10,430 nt of DNA. Source: Phycisphaerae bacterium (lineage in GTDB: Bacteria > Planctomycetota > Phycisphaerae > SM23-33). The DNA lies in NCBI GenBank assembly GCA_030610965.1, contig JAUWQU010000051.1, positions 1-10,430 on the forward strand, read 5' to 3'. Of this stretch, positions 1-7,914 are shown one piece after another. Position 1 is the stretch's first letter. Each line of letters starts with the position of its first letter. The translations under genes were made by a program, and so were the position numbers. Below the pieces are notes generated by a model. The model was not told the origin of the DNA. It made no database searches and worked only from the letters and a program-made list of their open reading frames with translations.

Positions 1-920
1 AGCGCCGAATTCACCATCTCGGAATCGCGTGCCCCGGCCAGTTGCGCGGCGTAGGCTCCACCGCCGGTGCAGGCGATCGAGTCATTCGCAGAGTTCCCGG
101 TGGGGATGTAATTGAATCCGCCGGTCTTCTGGCTTGTCGCCGATTCAAAGTAGTTGACGACCTTGGCAATCGTCACGTTCGGCACCACGACGCCCGCCTG
201 GCGCGCGGAGGCCAGGGCGATGAACACCATCACCGTCACCGACGTGTCATGCCCGGCGCTCGGCGTCGGCTGGTAGCGCCAGCCGCCGCCGGCGCTCTGC
301 GACCGGATGATCACCTCGACCCCGGCCTTGATGGCCTTTTGCATGGCGTCGTCGTCGTCCTTCAGGTCCCGCGTCATCCCCCACATCTCGGTGAGGGCCA
401 GGATGGCCAGCCCATGCTCGTACATCGTGGAACCCAGGTATCCGTCCGGCGCCTCTTTCGCCCGCGCGAGGAGCCAGTCCTTCGCGCGGTTCAGGGCGTC
501 GCCGTTCGGCCCGTAGCCGGGGAACTCGGCCTTGGACATGAAGGCCATCAGGGCCAGGGACGTGATCGCGACGGCGCGATCGCCGGATTCGCTGCTTGCC
601 CACGAGCCGTCGGCGCGCTGGTTGGCCAGCAGGTACTTCAGCCCCTTGTCAATCGCCTGCGACGCCTTCGCCGTCAGCTCCGGCGCGCGGTCGGCCGAGG
701 CCGATGGAGTGGGGGGTGGACCGTCGTCCGGCTGTGTCTCAGGCAAATCCCTCGACCCCTTGTCCGTCAACTCGGGGGCGTCGGGCGGCTGCGCTGCCAG
801 CACAAGCGCGGTTGCCAAGAGGCAGGCCATGATCACGGCGACGCTCGGCAGGAATCGATTGTTGTCGATTGCTGTCGATCTTCCCCTCGACCCTCGACCC
901 TCGACCCTTGGCCCTTTCAT
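1..920 (-). CDS. Secreted prenyltransferase/squalene-cyclase-repeat (alpha-alpha toroid) protein, 3' end outside window
   Basis: 306 codons are visible and the frame is open to the left edge. The chosen ATG overlaps the preceding TGA as ATGA. It gives a polar N-terminus (about 22 residues, partly encoded by tandem repeats) and then R22-FLPSVAVIMACLLATALVLAA, an export signal with probable cleavage near A42-A43. A Pro/Asp-rich linker (44-80) follows. The toroid begins near 84 with AIDKGLKYLL and repeats of the QW-like class: NQRADGSW (100-107), TMYEHGLAILALTEM (165-179), SQSAGGGWRYQP (207-218), HDTSVTVMVFIALASARQAG (224-243) and SQKTGGFNYIP (263-273). These match the PT/SO-repeat proteins abundant in planctomycetes. 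The class II cyclase acid motif DXDD is not visible, so terpene cyclisation is unlikely in the part seen; a binding or structural role outside the membrane fits better. If initiation were at 830, the signal would lose its only basic residue near the core. The sequence I-M-A-C33 loosely resembles a lipobox, but hydrophobic residues continue beyond the Cys, so a lipoprotein is less likely. Confidence 0.88.
   Translation of the reverse strand, partial: MKGPRVEGRGSRGRSTAIDNNRFLPSVAVIMACLLATALVLAAQPPDAPELTDKGSRDLPETQPDDGPPPTPSASADRAPELTAKASQAIDKGLKYLLANQRADGSWASSESGDRAVAITSLALMAFMSKAEFPGYGPNGDALNRAKDWLLARAKEAPDGYLGSTMYEHGLAILALTEMWGMTRDLKDDDDAMQKAIKAGVEVIIRSQSAGGGWRYQPTPSAGHDTSVTVMVFIALASARQAGVVVPNVTIAKVVNYFESATSQKTGGFNYIPTGNSANDSIACTGGGAYAAQLAGARDSEMVNSA
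855..879. repeat. 10-bp tandem repeat TCGATTGYTG
   Basis: Units at 855-864 (TCGATTGTTG) and 865-874 (TCGATTGCTG) are followed by a partial TCGAT at 875-879. They lie beside the 7-bp array, also inside the 5' end of the toroid gene, and encode part of the S-T-A-I-D-N-N segment. Both arrays share the TCGA core, which suggests local duplication by slippage. Confidence 0.75.
884..907. repeat. 7-bp tandem repeat TCGACCC (GGGTCGA on the coding strand)
   Basis: Three exact TCGACCC units occupy 887-907, preceded by CCC at 884-886. On the coding strand they encode part of the V-E-G-R-G-S-R-G stretch just after the start of the toroid protein. The 7-bp unit is not a multiple of three, so gain or loss of one unit would change the frame between the start at 920 and the signal peptide. 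Confidence 0.85.
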
Positions 921-3900
921 TTCGCCAACCTTTCGTAATAGTCCTTCAGAATCGCCCGGTATTCCAGCGGCAACTCGCGGGCGAAGTTCTCGTTGAGTGC
1001 GGCGCGATCACGTTTGCCCAGCACCTCCCATTCGAGCTTGCCGTCCGGTGGCCGCTTCCCGGTTAGGACGCCCCGCGCGAACAACTGCATTATGTCCTCC
1101 TTCTCCACGTACACATCGGATGGAGTCTCATCATCACCGAGCGGGGGCGCCACGACCGCGAATTTCAACGCATACTCGCAGATGAAGTGTCGCAGGCTCT
1201 CGGCCGCTTTCTTCTGGCTCGCGAGCGCTTTCGCTCGGTCCGACACCTTCGCGCTTGCCGCGGCTTTGCGAAGATGATCTTTCGCATCTACAAGTTTCAG
1301 ATGCAGATTCGCCGGCGGTATTGGTTCCGGCGTTTCGACCTTGCGCTTGCTTTTCACCACGGGATTCTTGTGCTCCTTTGCGCGCTCGATGAACGGGCCG
1401 CAGGCTTTCTCGGACTCGCGCAGCTTCGCTTCATAGCCGGGGATCTTATTCGCTTCTGCGGCGTAGCTCTCGCGATACACGTGCTTCTGCTGCGCCGCCA
1501 TCCCCAGCACCTCCCGCGCAAGCACCACTTCTTTCGGGGGGACGAAACCCGGCCACCGCGGATCGACGAGAAGAAGGTGCAGATGCTTCATCAGCTTCAA
1601 CAACGTGCCCGTGTCGGCCTTGAGTGCCTGTTCCGCCTGCGCCATCGCCTGCGCGGCCGCGCCCGAGTCGCCGCTCTTCAGCCGGTCTTCCGCTTCAGCC
1701 ATGTGCGCCGCGGAACTGACAAAGATCCCCAGGCCCGTGATCTCGTTGATCAACGTGCCGTAGGCTTCCACCCTCGCTTTCAGCGCGCCCTGCTCCTTGC
1801 CAAGAAGGGCGGGCTCTGCTGCTTCCGCGGATGCCTGCTCGCGGAGCCTGCGCTGGGCCTCGCGAACAAGGATGCCCTCCTGCAGGGTCTCGTGCAGGGC
1901 TTCAACGACCTCCAGCTGGTACCGGTACAGTGGAACCACGGTGCTAAGCCGGCCGCGCAGCTTCCCGAGTGTCTCAAGAAGGAACGTCTGGGCGTCCAAC
2001 GCTTCGTCGGCGTCCTTATCCACGAGTGCCATTGCCGCGGAGTCCATGTCCTGCTTGGCAAAGAGCATCACCAGATCGGACTTGACCAGGTGGGCGACCG
2101 GGTCGAGGGCGACGAGAGTCGCGTTCACGGCGTGAATCAGGTTCTTCTGGGGCAGCGCCAGGGCCGGCATGTCGTCCGGCCTGGCCTTGCGCGTTACGGC
2201 GAGCATATCGCGCTGTTCTTCTTCGATCTCGCGCACATAGGGGCTCGGAAGCTCGGCGCTCCTCGTATTGGCCACCATGCCCGCATAGGTCTTGACATTC
2301 AGTCCGTGTTCCGCAAGCAATTCCTGGGCGCCGGTCAACGCCGCAATGGCCGCCTTCTGGTATCCGGTGGCCTTGCCGGGCTTGTTGTCCTTCAGCAACG
2401 GCACGGCTTTCCGCATGGACTGCACGGCCTCCGCGATCCGCGCCGGCAGCGAAAGCGAGTGTTCTGACGGCGACACGGCGCTGCTGATACTGTCGGCAAG
2501 CTCAATCCGAAGGTCCTCGACGGCGTCGGCCAGCGACTCCTCCTGGTCGGCCAGGTACGCGGACGCGGCACCGTCGGCCGCCGCGCCATCCGTCTTTTCC
2601 AGGAGACTGAGCTGACGCTCGCCTAACCGGGCGAGCCGCTCGTCGGTCTGACGGGCGTTGTAGGTCTGCCGTTTGATCCTGACCGCTTGGGTCATCGCCA
2701 CGATTCGTTTCTTCCCGATGTCCACCAGCGATGCGAAGGCGGCTTGCGCCTTCTGCTGCGCTTTCCCGGCCGCATCACGCTCGCCGGCCTCGATATGCGA
2801 AGCGGCCTTCGCCATGGCGTCATCGGCCGCGGCGAGCAGGTCAACGACCGCTGGCGCAGAGGGAAAGACATCATCAAACAGACGCGTACGACGCGCGGGA
2901 ACCGCCGGCATCAGGAGCAGCTGCAGGTTCCTGTGCAGGGCGGCCTGCGCCCCGACCAGTTCGGCGCGCCGCTGCCGGAACGTCTCCGCGTCAAGCGCCG
3001 CGATCTCGAGTCGCAGCGTCTCCTGGCGGCCCTGCTGCGACACGAACAGGTCCATGGCCTTGGCCAGGGCCTCGCGCTCCGCGCCCACAAGCAGCCGGAA
3101 CTCCGCCTCGAGCAGCGCCGCGATCACTCCCGACTGGAGCTTTGCGGCCTCAACCGATCCCCCCTCGCGAATCAGCCCGGCCGCCTTCTGCAGCCGCATA
3201 TCGACGCCGCCGTTGATCAGCCGCTTCACCAGGCGCGTCAGCGTGAACTCGATCAGCGCGTCATCGATGGTGCTTTCCTTGCCCTTCGGACTGGCCGCAT
3301 ACAGGCGGGAGAGCCATTTCCCGAGGCGTTCCTGGGCTTTCGCCAATCGAGCCGTGTCGCCCCCGGGTTCACCGGGCACCGTGACGGGGTCTCTGGTGCC
3401 CCGGACGATCGTCTGCAACCGCAGCGAGGCCTGCGTTTGGGCGGCCGCGTGCATTTCGCGGGCCATCACTTCGGCGGCGTCCTCGAAACCAAGGTGCAGG
3501 ACCAGCAGGCCAAGCTCGCGCGCGGAGCTGTTCACCATGTGCTCCGCATGGTCCTTCGCGGCACCGTTACCCCCGCCCGTTCCGTTCGACTCACTCGCCA
3601 ATGCCCTGAGCGCATTGGCGGCCTCGGCAACATGCTGCGCCGAGATCCTAAGCAGATCGGCCCGCAGTTGAACCAGGGACGCCGTCACCGATTGATTCGT
3701 CACGCCGTTCGCCGCCAGGTCTTGCGTCAGGTGCAACATCTCGCCCGCCAGATTGTTCAGACGATCCCGCATCATGTCCTGTCGAACCGCCTCGAGCTGG
3801 CAACTCTGCACGAAGACCGGATCGGAACGATCAAGCCGCAGCACGACCTCATGTACTTTACGCTCTTCCCTGTAGAGCGTCCGGAGCCGCGACAGCAGGC

Positions 3901-5491
3901 GCTTCTTCTGCTTCTCGACCTGCGCCAGATAGTCCTCCATCGACATGAACTGCATGCGCCGCGCTTCCGAGCGAACACGATGCGGCCCCTCTTCGCCAGG
4001 ATAGCTGTCGGCCAATTCCACCACAAAGGTCACCGTCTGCCCGACCGTTAGGTGCGGCAGGACGGAGCGGTAATCCCAGTCGATCACCTGCTCGGTTCCG
4101 TCAATGGGCTTCGCGGGCGTGAAACGGACCTTCTCTTCCTCGGTCTTGTCGACGCGGTAACACACAACGGACTCGGCGACACCGTGATCGTCGCGTCCGC
4201 GGAAGGCGAGATCCAGCTTCCGGCCCAGTGTCGCGTAGACATTGCGGTCGGGCAACGTCAGCTCGACACGCGGGGGGCGGTCCGGCGCCACCTGCAGGTA
4301 GTTATTCGGGCTGGTGAATACGAATCCATGCTCGCGTTCCACCCAGGAGAAGCCGTATGCCCGGGATTCGGTCGCCACCTGCTCAAACCGCACCGTACGC
4401 CCATCCTCGCTGATGTCCAGCGGCGCCGATTCCTGACCGGCAAAAGTGACGGTTGCCTCGCGCACCGCCCGGTCGAGCGAGAGCGTCCACTTGATCCGAG
4501 TCGTTTCGGGAACGGTGATCGTCAGTGACTCCACGGTTTCGGGCGGTCGCTTCGTATACTCGGGGAACTCAAGTCGCACTTCGGCATGCTCGATATTCGG
4601 TATGCTGACGACTTCAACCGTGTGCCATGGACCGCGCGCGTCACCTGCCGTCAGGCGATACTCGAATCCACGGTAGGCGGTTTCTATCAGGTACTCGCAC
4701 CGGCCGTTCACGACGGGAAGGTTGCGAACGCGCGGCCTGCTCCTGCCGGTGCGCAGCGCAATCTTCGCCTCGCGCGGCACGACACCGAGAACGCGTGCAG
4801 CGATCCGGACCGGCTTGCCTTCCTGCACGACGAGATCGGTTTTCACCATTTCCAACCGGGTGCGCGTCGGATAGGTGATGGCAAGCCACGGCGCAAAGAT
4901 CCGGCCCAGACCCGCGATCAGCAAAGGGCCGTTGGTAACTGCTAGAACACCGAAGAACAGGGCCACGATCAGCGCGATCATTACCGGGCGACGCAGCGAC
5001 TGGAAACAGACGGCATCTTTCGGATCGATCTCACCCGCAGATTCCTCTGCCTTCCGGCAGGTCAAGTCACACAGCACGTCGGATACACCGGGTATCAGAG
5101 ACTTCGTCACGGTACCCGGCAAGCCTGACAAGGCCCTTTGTTTCTGAAGCTGTATGCCCGTGACAAGCAGGCTCTCCATCCCACCTTTCTGCGTTTCAAT
5201 CTGAAGTGCCGCATGCGTAGCATTGAACGGGCGGATAGATTTCCAGCCTGCGCGCCAGGCTTTGTAAAGCGGAACACCCAGCACAACCAGGAGAAGGGCG
5301 GATCGACCAGCCGCCGGCACATCGGCAAAGAACCATCTGCTGATCATCCAGTCCATGAAGCCACCGGCAAGGAACAGCACCAGCCCCCAGCGCACGAACG
5401 CAAGCGTGCCTTCGGTATAGCGCAGCTGCTGCTCACGGCGCCAAACGGCCTTTACTCGCGATTCCAGATGTGTCTTGTGTAGCACGCTCAT
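917..5491 (-). CDS. DUF4175-like giant membrane protein with long helical repeat region
   Basis: This 1524-residue protein has membrane helices at about 31-50, 63-78 and 169-194. The segment NATHAALQIET follows the second helix, as in DUF4175-type proteins. An Ig-like, beta-rich part covers about 210-510 and includes EFPEYTKRPP (308-317) and RDDHGVAESVVCYRV (433-447), resembling the (Y/F)P.YT..P and DD.G motifs of that family. From about 515 to the end the chain is almost wholly helical and charged, with a Gly/Asn-rich break at 636-645 and a Lys/Pro-rich linker at about 1372-1393. Six degenerate copies of a 30-residue motif occur between 764 and 1433. The C-terminus reads ELPLEYRAILKDYYERLAK, a type of ending I recall from planctomycete membrane proteins. 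Three helices and a short N-terminus predict that the Ig-like and helical parts are periplasmic. The start has only a weak ribosome site; the TGA overlaps the next gene's ATG. DUF4175 proteins are usually shorter, so the length is notable. Function is unknown; a structural or scaffold role beside the two VWA proteins is an inference. Confidence 0.78.
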   Translation of the reverse strand: MSVLHKTHLESRVKAVWRREQQLRYTEGTLAFVRWGLVLFLAGGFMDWMISRWFFADVPAAGRSALLLVVLGVPLYKAWRAGWKSIRPFNATHAALQIETQKGGMESLLVTGIQLQKQRALSGLPGTVTKSLIPGVSDVLCDLTCRKAEESAGEIDPKDAVCFQSLRRPVMIALIVALFFGVLAVTNGPLLIAGLGRIFAPWLAITYPTRTRLEMVKTDLVVQEGKPVRIAARVLGVVPREAKIALRTGRSRPRVRNLPVVNGRCEYLIETAYRGFEYRLTAGDARGPWHTVEVVSIPNIEHAEVRLEFPEYTKRPPETVESLTITVPETTRIKWTLSLDRAVREATVTFAGQESAPLDISEDGRTVRFEQVATESRAYGFSWVEREHGFVFTSPNNYLQVAPDRPPRVELTLPDRNVYATLGRKLDLAFRGRDDHGVAESVVCYRVDKTEEEKVRFTPAKPIDGTEQVIDWDYRSVLPHLTVGQTVTFVVELADSYPGEEGPHRVRSEARRMQFMSMEDYLAQVEKQKKRLLSRLRTLYREERKVHEVVLRLDRSDPVFVQSCQLEAVRQDMMRDRLNNLAGEMLHLTQDLAANGVTNQSVTASLVQLRADLLRISAQHVAEAANALRALASESNGTGGGNGAAKDHAEHMVNSSARELGLLVLHLGFEDAAEVMAREMHAAAQTQASLRLQTIVRGTRDPVTVPGEPGGDTARLAKAQERLGKWLSRLYAASPKGKESTIDDALIEFTLTRLVKRLINGGVDMRLQKAAGLIREGGSVEAAKLQSGVIAALLEAEFRLLVGAEREALAKAMDLFVSQQGRQETLRLEIAALDAETFRQRRAELVGAQAALHRNLQLLLMPAVPARRTRLFDDVFPSAPAVVDLLAAADDAMAKAASHIEAGERDAAGKAQQKAQAAFASLVDIGKKRIVAMTQAVRIKRQTYNARQTDERLARLGERQLSLLEKTDGAAADGAASAYLADQEESLADAVEDLRIELADSISSAVSPSEHSLSLPARIAEAVQSMRKAVPLLKDNKPGKATGYQKAAIAALTGAQELLAEHGLNVKTYAGMVANTRSAELPSPYVREIEEEQRDMLAVTRKARPDDMPALALPQKNLIHAVNATLVALDPVAHLVKSDLVMLFAKQDMDSAAMALVDKDADEALDAQTFLLETLGKLRGRLSTVVPLYRYQLEVVEALHETLQEGILVREAQRRLREQASAEAAEPALLGKEQGALKARVEAYGTLINEITGLGIFVSSAAHMAEAEDRLKSGDSGAAAQAMAQAEQALKADTGTLLKLMKHLHLLLVDPRWPGFVPPKEVVLAREVLGMAAQQKHVYRESYAAEANKIPGYEAKLRESEKACGPFIERAKEHKNPVVKSKRKVETPEPIPPANLHLKLVDAKDHLRKAAASAKVSDRAKALASQKKAAESLRHFICEYALKFAVVAPPLGDDETPSDVYVEKEDIMQLFARGVLTGKRPPDGKLEWEVLGKRDRAALNENFARELPLEYRAILKDYYERLAK
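929..933 (-). promoter_or_regulatory. Ribosome-binding site for the toroid gene at 920
   Basis: AAAGG lies 8 nt upstream of the ATG at 920, within the last codons of the preceding gene. Together with the ATGA overlap it supports initiation at 920 rather than at the internal ATG at 830, whose upstream sequence lacks a purine-rich site at suitable distance. Confidence 0.55.
1193..3202 (-). repeat. Six degenerate 30-residue helical motifs within the DUF4175-like protein
   Basis: By eye, six ungapped segments align at residues 764-793, 890-919, 1023-1052, 1146-1175, 1261-1290 and 1404-1433. The shared pattern is M/L at position 4, often K at 6, A at 7, a hydrophobic residue at 11 and often G at 14 (both with exceptions), A at 19, Q at 23 (M in copy five), A at 26 (L in copy four) and F/L at 30. 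Examples are MAKAASHIEAGERDAA, MRKAVPLLKDNKPGKA and LQKAAGLIREGGSVEA. Start-to-start spacing is 126, 133, 123, 115 and 143 residues. Several intervening stretches share a second pattern with two Gln-centred helices, for instance ERQLSLLEKT...ADQEESLADAV and EEEQRDMLAVT...PQKNLIHAV. This suggests units of about 125 residues. The DNA itself is not obviously repetitive. Confidence 0.6.
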
Positions 5492-5517
5492 GGATTCTCT
5501 TTTCGATTATTGGCCAT
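5488..5517 (-). other. Possible 9-codon minicistron before the 1524-residue gene
   Basis: In the 50-nt spacer an ATG at 5517 opens the frame MANNRKENP and stops at a TGA (5488-5490) that overlaps the next start as ATGA. The spacer has only a weak ribosome site (AGAG at 5497-5500) for the 1524-residue protein, so a coupled leader frame is conceivable. It has no strong ribosome site of its own and could easily be chance. Confidence 0.25.
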
Positions 5518-5541
5518 GATGGGTAACCGGTGCAATCCTTG

Positions 5542-7914
5542 TCACGGCAGATCATACCTCCTTCTCACAATCCATTCGGTTCCCATCAGCGCGACCAGCA
5601 GGAAAACGATCCAGCCGTTATCCCACAGCGGGATCTCGGTCGCGTAGGTTTCCTCGTGTCGCTCCAGATTGAGCAGGGAGGGGAGATCCTTGATCTCAAG
5701 CATGCCGAGGCACTTCCCGCCGGACAGCTCCGCGATCCTGCGCAGCCTGTCGATCTGCATGTCCGTGTCGGCCATCTCCGGCTCGACATCGGAAACCTGG
5801 AACTCGGTCGTGTTGGAAATCGCGCGGTCGCCGGCGTTTGACTCCACGCGGTAGCGCCCCGCACTCGTCGGCGAGAAGAACCCCTCGTAAAGCCCCGGGC
5901 TCCCCGCGTCCGGCCGCAGCGTCACGCTCTGCGGTCGGGCATCCGGCACGTCCAGCGGAGTCACCGTGACTTCAAACCCGGACTGCATGATCGGCTCGAA
6001 GTGGTCGTCGAGCAGATGGGCGTAGAGCTGCGCCTGCCCGCCCACGGGGTAGATCGTACGGTCCGTTTCCAGGCGGATCCGCTTGTGTTCACCCATCAGG
6101 CGCGAAAGCGTCAGGAACTGGATGCACTGCGACCAGACCCGCCAGTGATACTTGTCGCCCGTCTTGAAGCGCAGCAGCCACATGCGGTCCGTACCCATGA
6201 GCATGCATTTGCCTGTTCCGTAACGCTGCCACGCGACCAGCGGATACGGGTCCACACGGGAGCGGGCGTCGGAGAGCGTCATGAGCACGGTGGCACCGGG
6301 ACGCGCTTCGAGCAGGGGGGGGACGCGGACCAGCGGCGCCACACGGCTCCACACGTTGTCGTTCTCTTCCCGGTCGTGCTCCAGGGTCATGACCAGGCTG
6401 CTTCTTCCCTCGGGAGTCAGCGCCGGATAGACTGCGTCATCCACAAAGTCCCATTCGCCGTCAGGATCAAATGTGACGGGAAGCATCTTCTGCACGGGCG
6501 TCCCCGTGTAACTGGACGGCGCGAAGCGCGCACCGCACAGCATCAGAAGCGATCCGCCGCGCTCCCGTACCAGCTCCTCGAGCCTGAGATACTCATCTGC
6601 GCTGAAGAACTCCGAGTCCACATCGCCGAGGATGACGAGATCGTACTTGTAGGCATCCTCACGTCGCTCCGGAAAGCGCGCGATGTACTCGGACGAATTG
6701 CGCGCGATCTCGGGCCCCGAGCGCGTCGCGATGAATGTTGCGCTGATCCGCGGGTCACGCTTGAGCATAGCGCGCAGATACCGATACTCCCAGCGGGTGC
6801 TGCCCTCGATGCAGAGCACATTGATCTTCTCGTTGACAACCCGTACGCTGCGTTGGACCCGGTTGTTTTCCGCGGTCGCCTCGTCGGCGAAGGGCTCGAT
6901 GGCGATTTCGACCTGCGCGGCGCCTTTCTCGTGAACGTCCACGTTAAAGAAGATATCCTCGAACTGCAGGCCGCCGGCAAGCCTGACGCTGTTCTGCGCC
7001 ACACGGCGCCCGTTGAGGCGTACCGAGATGGAAGCTCGGCGCTTTTCATAACCCCTGGAGCGGATCTGCACGCGTACCGGGACTTTGTCGCCGGAAAACG
7101 CGACTTCCTGCATGACGATGTTGCGGATGGACACGTCGTCGGGGTCGGCAAGCCCCATCGGCACCGGGTAAACCGGCACACCGCGGATGCCCAGGTCATG
7201 CAGCACTGATCCCGCGCGCCGGGAAGAGGTGTCCAGCCCGTCCGAAAGCAGCACGATTCCCGCCAGCGGCACGCCGCGGCTGGAGCTTGCGACCGCCTCG
7301 AGCGAATCGGCAATGGACGTCCCTGTTTCCCCGGGCGAAAGCTCGGTCAGGGCGTTGGTAATCTGGGCTTCGGCCTCGCCGAGCAATCGAACCGTTTTGC
7401 CGAACGTGTAGTAGTCAACATCCAGATCCTTGCCCAGTTCCTCGAATACCGGGCGTGCCGACTTGAAGACCAGGTTCCGTGCGAGGTCGATCCGGGATGC
7501 CGCGGCTATGGCTTCGCGTCGCTTGGCGCCGAGCGATGCTGCGGCCCGCTGCACATCGCCGGCTTGAGACTGCGAAAGCATGCCGAGGGCCACTGCCGCG
7601 TCCACAGCGTCGGCGGGCCTCTTGCGCTGGTCCCGGATCGACATGCTCTCGGACACGTCGATAAGGACCGCCAGACGACGCTTCACCGCGCGGCAGCGCT
7701 CGACGACCGCGGTCGGCTCAAACAGTAGGACCACGATCAGGCCCAGAAGAACCAGCCTGGCCGTCAGCAACCCGATCTGTATGCGCTTCGGAAGGCCCCG
7801 CCGTCGCCGGTAGAGGAAAACAGCCAGGATCACGACAGCCGCCAATGCCGCCAGGATTACGCCGAGCGATGCGGGCCGCCCCCACATCAGTTGTTCGATT
7901 CGGATATTATTCAT
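5542..7914 (-). CDS. VWA and GATase1-like domain membrane protein
   Basis: This 790-residue protein starts MNNIRIEQLMWG. It has two N-terminal membrane helices (about 17-35 and 47-66) joined by the basic loop RRRRGLPKR. A VWA domain (about 80-260) has a well-formed MIDAS: DVSES (D86, S88, S90), the threonine region GETGTS (T197/T199) and LLSDG (D225). An Ig-like segment (about 272-360) begins DKVPVRVQIRSRG and ends AENNRVQRSVRV. The next domain opens INVLCIEGSTRWEYRYLR (363-381) and continues with YDLVILGDVD, GGSLLMLCGARF and a GTPVQKMLPV loop, the class I glutamine amidotransferase-like fold found in planctomycete VWA proteins. A beta-rich segment with YPVGGQAQL and YEGFFSPTSAGRYRV (about 610-710) precedes a C-terminal helix, LWDNGWIVFLLVALMGTEW, and a basic tail. 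Both basic segments suggest the domains lie outside the inner membrane. It shares layout with the BatA-type protein just upstream, so the two probably work as partners. No enzymatic role is shown; a complete glutamine amidotransferase triad is not visible. Confidence 0.92.
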   Translation of the reverse strand: MNNIRIEQLMWGRPASLGVILAALAAVVILAVFLYRRRRGLPKRIQIGLLTARLVLLGLIVVLLFEPTAVVERCRAVKRRLAVLIDVSESMSIRDQRKRPADAVDAAVALGMLSQSQAGDVQRAAASLGAKRREAIAAASRIDLARNLVFKSARPVFEELGKDLDVDYYTFGKTVRLLGEAEAQITNALTELSPGETGTSIADSLEAVASSSRGVPLAGIVLLSDGLDTSSRRAGSVLHDLGIRGVPVYPVPMGLADPDDVSIRNIVMQEVAFSGDKVPVRVQIRSRGYEKRRASISVRLNGRRVAQNSVRLAGGLQFEDIFFNVDVHEKGAAQVEIAIEPFADEATAENNRVQRSVRVVNEKINVLCIEGSTRWEYRYLRAMLKRDPRISATFIATRSGPEIARNSSEYIARFPERREDAYKYDLVILGDVDSEFFSADEYLRLEELVRERGGSLLMLCGARFAPSSYTGTPVQKMLPVTFDPDGEWDFVDDAVYPALTPEGRSSLVMTLEHDREENDNVWSRVAPLVRVPPLLEARPGATVLMTLSDARSRVDPYPLVAWQRYGTGKCMLMGTDRMWLLRFKTGDKYHWRVWSQCIQFLTLSRLMGEHKRIRLETDRTIYPVGGQAQLYAHLLDDHFEPIMQSGFEVTVTPLDVPDARPQSVTLRPDAGSPGLYEGFFSPTSAGRYRVESNAGDRAISNTTEFQVSDVEPEMADTDMQIDRLRRIAELSGGKCLGMLEIKDLPSLLNLERHEETYATEIPLWDNGWIVFLLVALMGTEWIVRRRYDLP

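Noticed and set aside
884..907. CRISPR-like or terminator interpretation of the short repeats
   Set aside because: The units are contiguous 7-mers without spacers, and they do not form a stem-loop followed by a T run in either direction.
42..938. Plus-strand 298-codon open frame opposite the toroid gene
   Set aside because: The minus strand encodes a signal peptide and clear toroid repeats over the same bases; the plus-strand translation is Arg/Gly/His-rich low complexity.
1187..4051. Long plus-strand open frames of 426 and 454 codons (1187-2467 and 2687-4051)
   Set aside because: They lie entirely antisense to the 1524-residue gene. Their translations are rich in Arg, His, Gln and Leu without recognisable domains, the usual by-product of high-G+C codon use on the opposite strand.
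6300..6345. G-rich runs as a possible regulatory quadruplex
   Set aside because: They lie inside a strongly supported coding region, and G runs at this density are expected at this base composition.
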